NCBI GenBank assembly: GCA_948616985.1
Contig: CAPGDO010000026.1
Location: 1 to 8,642, forward strand
Source: MGBC163016 sp910588905
GTDB taxonomy: Bacteria > Actinomycetota > Coriobacteriia > Coriobacteriales > Eggerthellaceae
Length of the DNA stretch: 8,642 nucleotides
Direction of reading: 5' to 3'
Shown: piece after piece, positions 5,804 through 8,642 of the stretch
Position numbering within the stretch: position 1 is the stretch's first letter
Layout of the letters: each line of letters begins with the position of its first letter
Program-made: the position numbers and the translations under genes
Notes under the pieces: generated by a model
Database searches by the model: none
Seen by the model: only the letters and a program-made list of their open reading frames with translations
What the model was told of the DNA's origin: nothing

Positions 5804-6420
5804 CACTGACCCTCCGTGCTGGTCTCTTCTGATGCCTGGCCATCCCCTGCGTCAGACCCCGCCGCATCCGAGGAGCCATCAGTGGCGCCACTGGCATCCC
5901 CAGAGGCGTCAGCACCAGAGGATGCATCAGCGGCTGAGGAGCCGTCCGTGGAGAAGTCACCCCCGGAGAAGACGCTGCCCCAATCGATGGAAGCGGGGTC
6001 AGCCCCTGAGACGAGGATAAGGAGCGGGGTGATGATGAGGTTGTCCAGGATAGCGACGAATACGCCGAAGAAGACCAGGGCCACCAGGACCACGCCCGTC
6101 CAACGCATGACATCTACGCGAGAGGGCCAGGTAACGCGCTTGAGCTCCGCCTTCACATCCCTGAAGAACTGGAAGCGCTTCTTCTTCGGTTTCTCTTCAG
6201 ACTTCTTGAGCTTCTTGTCAGAGGAGCCGCCCTTCGCTGCTTCGGGCTTCTCCTCCTTCTCGGCCTTCTTGAAGAGACCCTTCTTCGGTGTCTCTTCCTC
6301 TGCTGCGCCTACAGCTTGAGGCTGATCCTGCTCGGTAGCATCAAGCTGTTCACGCTCAGCTTTCCTAGCCTGACGAGCAGCCGAGGCCTTAGCTCTTTGA
6401 GTCTTGGATTTCTTTGCCAT
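5803..6420 (-). CDS. secE: Preprotein translocase subunit SecE with long charged N-terminus and acidic tail
   Basis: SecE is the small clamp subunit of the SecYEG channel in the plasma membrane. The 205-residue protein is long for single-span SecE. Residues 1-82 are a Lys/Glu/Ala-rich cytoplasmic region. The family core is FQFFRDVKAELKRVTWPSR (83-101), followed by one membrane span (about 107-137). Residues 138-205 are almost only Ser, Ala, Asp, Gly, Thr and Glu, with 14 acidic residues and no Lys or Arg, and would lie outside the membrane. The ATG at 6420 is chosen over 6447 because AAGGAC is just upstream and MAKKSK is a usual start. It overlaps nusG by one base. tRNA-Trp and a terminator-like hairpin precede it. 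Confidence 0.95.
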   Translation of the reverse strand: MAKKSKTQRAKASAARQARKAEREQLDATEQDQPQAVGAAEEETPKKGLFKKAEKEEKPEAAKGGSSDKKLKKSEEKPKKKRFQFFRDVKAELKRVTWPSRVDVMRWTGVVLVALVFFGVFVAILDNLIITPLLILVSGADPASIDWGSVFSGGDFSTDGSSAADASSGADASGDASGATDGSSDAAGSDAGDGQASEETSTEGQ

Positions 6421-6452
6421 AAGAGTCCTTATGCACCTATTCCACAACTGCT

Positions 6453-6490
6453 ATAACATCAAACAAGCAGCCTTGGGAACATGGCTGCTT
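6453..6490 (-). terminator. Terminator-like hairpin between tRNA-Trp and secE
   Basis: On the minus strand AAGCAGCC (6490-6483) pairs perfectly with GGCTGCTT (6472-6465) over a 10-base loop, followed by GTTTGATGTT. The T-run is broken, so termination is probably partial. It starts 15 bases after the encoded CCA of tRNA-Trp. It may release the tRNA 3' end or limit readthrough into secE, which begins 33 bases beyond the T-rich part. Confidence 0.6.
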
Positions 6491-6504
6491 ATACCTTGAA
6501 AGAA

Positions 6505-6580
6505 TGGCACGCCAGGAAGGACTCGAACCCTCAACTTTCGGTTTTGGAGACCGACGCTCTACCAATTGAACTACTGGCGT
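6505..6580 (-). tRNA. trnW: tRNA-Trp (anticodon CCA)
   Basis: The 76-base cloverleaf is complete. The acceptor ACGCCAG pairs with CTGGCGT, followed by discriminator G73 (usual for bacterial tRNA-Trp) and an encoded CCA. The anticodon stem CGGTC/GACCG-type arm presents loop CTCCAAA, with CCA reading UGG. The T-loop is TTCGAGT. It lies 25 bases after the rpmG stop and upstream of secE, its usual place in many Gram-positive and actinobacterial secE clusters. Confidence 0.95.
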
Positions 6581-6605
6581 GTGCAAATCAGCTATCTGAA
6601 CGAGC

Positions 6606-6755
6606 TTAGCGAGTCTCGCGATGCAGTGTATGCTGCTGGCACCACTTGCAGTACTTCTTGAACTCGAGTCGCTCGGGATTATTCTGCTTATTCTTCGTGG
6701 TCGTATAGTTACGGCGCTTGCAGTCAGTGCACGCCATCGTGACCAGGGTACGCAT
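6606..6755 (-). CDS. rpmG: 50S ribosomal protein L33 (zinc-binding C+ form)
   Basis: This 49-residue basic protein, MRTLVTMACTDCKRRNY and on to a HRETR C-terminus, is a large-subunit protein near the E site. Two cysteine pairs, CTDC (9-12) and CKWC (36-39), form a zinc ribbon, so it is the zinc-containing paralog type. Bacteria with this form often carry a zinc-free copy used under zinc limitation, but none is in the window. The start follows AAGGAGAG at good spacing. It lies between tuf and tRNA-Trp, matching its usual place before secE. An internal ATG (codon 7) is less likely because residues 1-6 are typical of L33. Confidence 0.96.
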   Translation of the reverse strand: MRTLVTMACTDCKRRNYTTTKNKQNNPERLEFKKYCKWCQQHTLHRETR

Positions 6756-6823
6756 TTGCTCTCCTTATGCCTTCATCTGTTGTTTCGAGCTTCGAAGATC
6801 TCCACATGGACGTCCTACGCATC

Positions 6824-6857
6824 AGACCGGGCCGCCCTGATAGGGCGAACCCGGTCT
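6824..6857 (-). terminator. Strong two-part hairpin after tuf
   Basis: On the minus strand AGACCGGG (6857-6850) pairs with CCCGGTCT (6831-6824), and inside it CGCCC (6847-6843) pairs with GGGCG (6837-6833) around a 5-base loop. A small internal loop joins the two stems. It begins 19 bases after the tuf stop. No T-run follows, so it may be a weak or Rho-assisted terminator, or an mRNA 3' stabiliser that lowers rpmG-secE-nusG output relative to tuf. I see no clear promoter between it and rpmG. Confidence 0.5.
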
Positions 6858-6876
6858 TGGATCCAAAAGCGATCAG

Positions 6877-8079
<1,203 letters not shown>

Positions 8080-8107
8080 TTCATCCTCCTTAGGGATAGT
8101 TCCTATG

Positions 8108-8134
8108 AAATAAAAAACAAAAAGCCTATGAGGC
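8108..8134 (-). terminator. T-rich terminator-like element between tRNA-Met and tuf
   Basis: On the minus strand GCCT (8134-8131) and AGGC (8127-8124) form a short stem around a 3-base loop, followed by a long T-rich run, TTTTTGTTTTTTATTT (8123-8108). The T-run is the strongest in the window but the stem is only four pairs, so partial termination is more likely than complete. It starts 11 bases after the tRNA-Met CCA. Only 28 bases remain before the tuf ATG, too few for a standard promoter downstream of it. Confidence 0.5.
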
Positions 8135-8144
8135 CATGATCTTC

Positions 8145-8221
8145 TGGTAGCGGTGACTGGATTTGAACCAGTGACGCCACGGGTATGAACCGTGTGCTCT
8201 GACCAACTGAGCTACACCGCC
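8145..8221 (-). tRNA. tRNA-Met (anticodon CAT), elongator type
   Basis: The 77-base cloverleaf is complete. The acceptor GGCGGTG pairs with CACCGCT (a G-U pair at 1-72), then A73 and encoded CCA. The anticodon stem CACGG/CCGTG presents loop TTCATAC with CAT. The T-stem ACTGG/CCAGT encloses TTCAAAT. The anticodon stem lacks the three consecutive G-C pairs of initiator tRNA in the usual GGG/CCC form, and the overall match to Gram-positive elongator tRNA-Met is close. tRNA-Ile2 (CAT modified by TilS) is less likely. Confidence 0.93.
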
Positions 8222-8235
8222 GTTTGATCCTTTTC

Positions 8236-8328
8236 ATGCACGCCGCTGGCAGCGTCGGAACTGTCGTCGTCTGCTCGGTCACAGCGCAAAGGCTGCTCCT
8301 TCGCATCCGCTCCGCTCCTCCTTGCCAT
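8236..8328 (-). repeat. Copy 1 of a tRNA-spacer repeat
   Basis: This stretch aligns without gaps to 8472-8564 at 72 of 93 bases. Within it the core 8271-8314 matches 42 of 44 bases. It ends 14 bases before the 5' end of tRNA-Met. On the minus strand the repeat starts with ATGGCA and can be read as a short peptide beginning MARRSGADAKEQP, ending at a TAG inside tRNA-Met. No ribosome-binding site is visible, so a coding role is doubtful. Confidence 0.8.
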
Positions 8329-8337
8329 CGACGTACC

Positions 8338-8369
8338 TGAAAAGCTCAAACACTCCCTGTTCGGGAATG
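8338..8369 (-). terminator. Possible terminator after tRNA-Thr
   Basis: On the minus strand CATTCCC (8369-8363) pairs with GGGAGTG (8357-8351), seven pairs with one G-U, around GAACA. It is followed by TTTGAGCTTTTC. The T-run is interrupted. It begins 11 bases after the tRNA-Thr CCA, where a tRNA transcript could end or be processed. Confidence 0.45.
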
Positions 8370-8380
8370 CTGATGATGAA

Positions 8381-8456
8381 TGGAGCCTGCGACCGGACTT
8401 GAACCGGTGACCTCTTCGTTACCAACGAAGTGCTCTACCGACTGAGCTACACAGGC
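8381..8456 (-). tRNA. tRNA-Thr (anticodon GGT)
   Basis: The 76-base cloverleaf is complete. The acceptor GCCTGTG pairs with CGCAGGC (one G-U pair), then U73 and encoded CCA. The D-stem is GCTC/GAGC, anticodon stem CTTCG/CGAAG with loop TTGGTAA giving GGT, and T-stem ACCGG/CCGGT around TTCAAGT. It reads ACC and ACU codons. Its place upstream of tuf parallels the thrT-tufB order of E. coli. Confidence 0.95.
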
Positions 8457-8471
8457 ATCTGTAGCTTCACA

Positions 8472-8564
8472 GTGTACATCACTGGCTTCGTCAAGCCTCT
8501 CATCGCCTGCTCGGTCACAGCACCAAGGCTGCTCCTTCGCATCCGCTCCGGCTTTCCGTGCCAT
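8472..8564 (-). repeat. Copy 2 of the tRNA-spacer repeat
   Basis: This is the partner of 8236-8328. Its core (8507-8550) differs from the other core (8271-8314) at two positions, while the flanks are more diverged. It ends 15 bases before the 5' end of tRNA-Thr, so both copies sit at nearly the same distance from a tRNA. The minus-strand reading begins MARKAGADAKEQP and stays open into tRNA-Thr. Confidence 0.8.
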
Positions 8565-8591
8565 CAATGCACTCTGCTTGCTCTAAAGAAA

Positions 8592-8642
8592 TGGTGGGCG
8601 CGCTAGGATTCGAACCTAGGTAGGCAGAGCCAACGGGTTTAC
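8592..8642 (-). tRNA. tRNA-Tyr (anticodon GTA), 5' half outside the window
   Basis: The 3' part is visible on the minus strand. The window starts exactly at what should be the GTA anticodon (8642-8640), then AA, a stem half CCCGT, a long class-II variable arm (TGGCTCTGCCTA), T-stem CTAGG/CCTAG around TTCGAAT, acceptor half CGCGCCC, A73 and encoded CCA. The long arm allows Tyr, Ser or Leu. The GTAAA context and the arm sequence match tRNA-Tyr. The 5' half must be seen to confirm. Confidence 0.8.

Noticed and set aside
5816..6006. Repetitive DNA resembling a small tandem array
   Set aside because: The repetition comes from the Ser/Ala/Asp/Gly codons of the SecE tail. There are no spaced identical repeats, so it is not CRISPR or a satellite.
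6420..6464. TTGATG on the minus strand as a -35 box for secE
   Set aside because: At 17 bases spacing the next hexamer (TAGGTG) matches the -10 consensus poorly.
2841..6864. GGATCC palindrome in or beside three hairpins (2841-2846, 3798-3803, 6859-6864)
   Set aside because: A six-base palindrome is expected about this often in a window of this size and composition, so sharing it is probably chance.

Overview
The window looks like chromosomal core DNA from a high-G+C Gram-positive bacterium. A member of the Coriobacteriia (Actinobacteria) fits best, because of the style of the L33, EF-Tu and L11 proteins and the tuf-rpmG-trnW-secE-nusG-rplK-rplA gene order. This placement is an inference from recalled protein features, not a database match.

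Positions 1-2860 (plus strand) hold a two-gene operon, probably for sugar salvage: an N-acylglucosamine 2-epimerase (AGE) family enzyme, best started at an unusual TTG codon at 197, then one base later an unusual ROK-family protein. The ROK protein has a long N-terminal extension and lacks most of the ROK zinc motif. A plausible promoter lies at 107-135 and a strong intrinsic terminator at 2830-2860, where the operon meets the genes coming from the other side.

Positions 2890-8642 are all on the minus strand. In transcription order (high to low coordinate) they are: tRNA-Tyr (cut by the window edge at its anticodon), tRNA-Thr(GGT), tRNA-Met(CAT), tuf (EF-Tu), rpmG (L33), tRNA-Trp(CCA), secE, nusG, rplK (L11), rplA (L1), a strong terminator, and nadK (NAD kinase). 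This is the widespread tRNA-tuf-secE-nusG-rplKA translation and secretion cluster. rplA is followed by a terminator and nadK, so rplJ-rplL-rpoB are not in this window. The full anticodon loop or clear tRNA homology supports every tRNA call, and CCA is encoded in all four.

The most interesting signals lie between genes. (1) An RNA element just before rplA (4574-4611) copies the L1-binding part of 23S rRNA (GTGGGAG, a hairpin, then GATACCAC). A weaker look-alike sits in the rplK leader. (2) A roughly 93-nt element occurs twice, once before tRNA-Met and once before tRNA-Thr, with a 44-nt core that differs at only two positions. (3) Terminator-like hairpins lie between tRNA-Met and tuf and between tRNA-Trp and secE, which suggests tuning inside the operon. 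(4) SecE has a lysine- and arginine-free acidic Ser/Ala/Asp/Gly tail, and L11 has a 30-residue C-terminal extension. I saw no CRISPR array, insertion sequence, phage gene or defence system. No gene-free stretch exceeds 300 bases.
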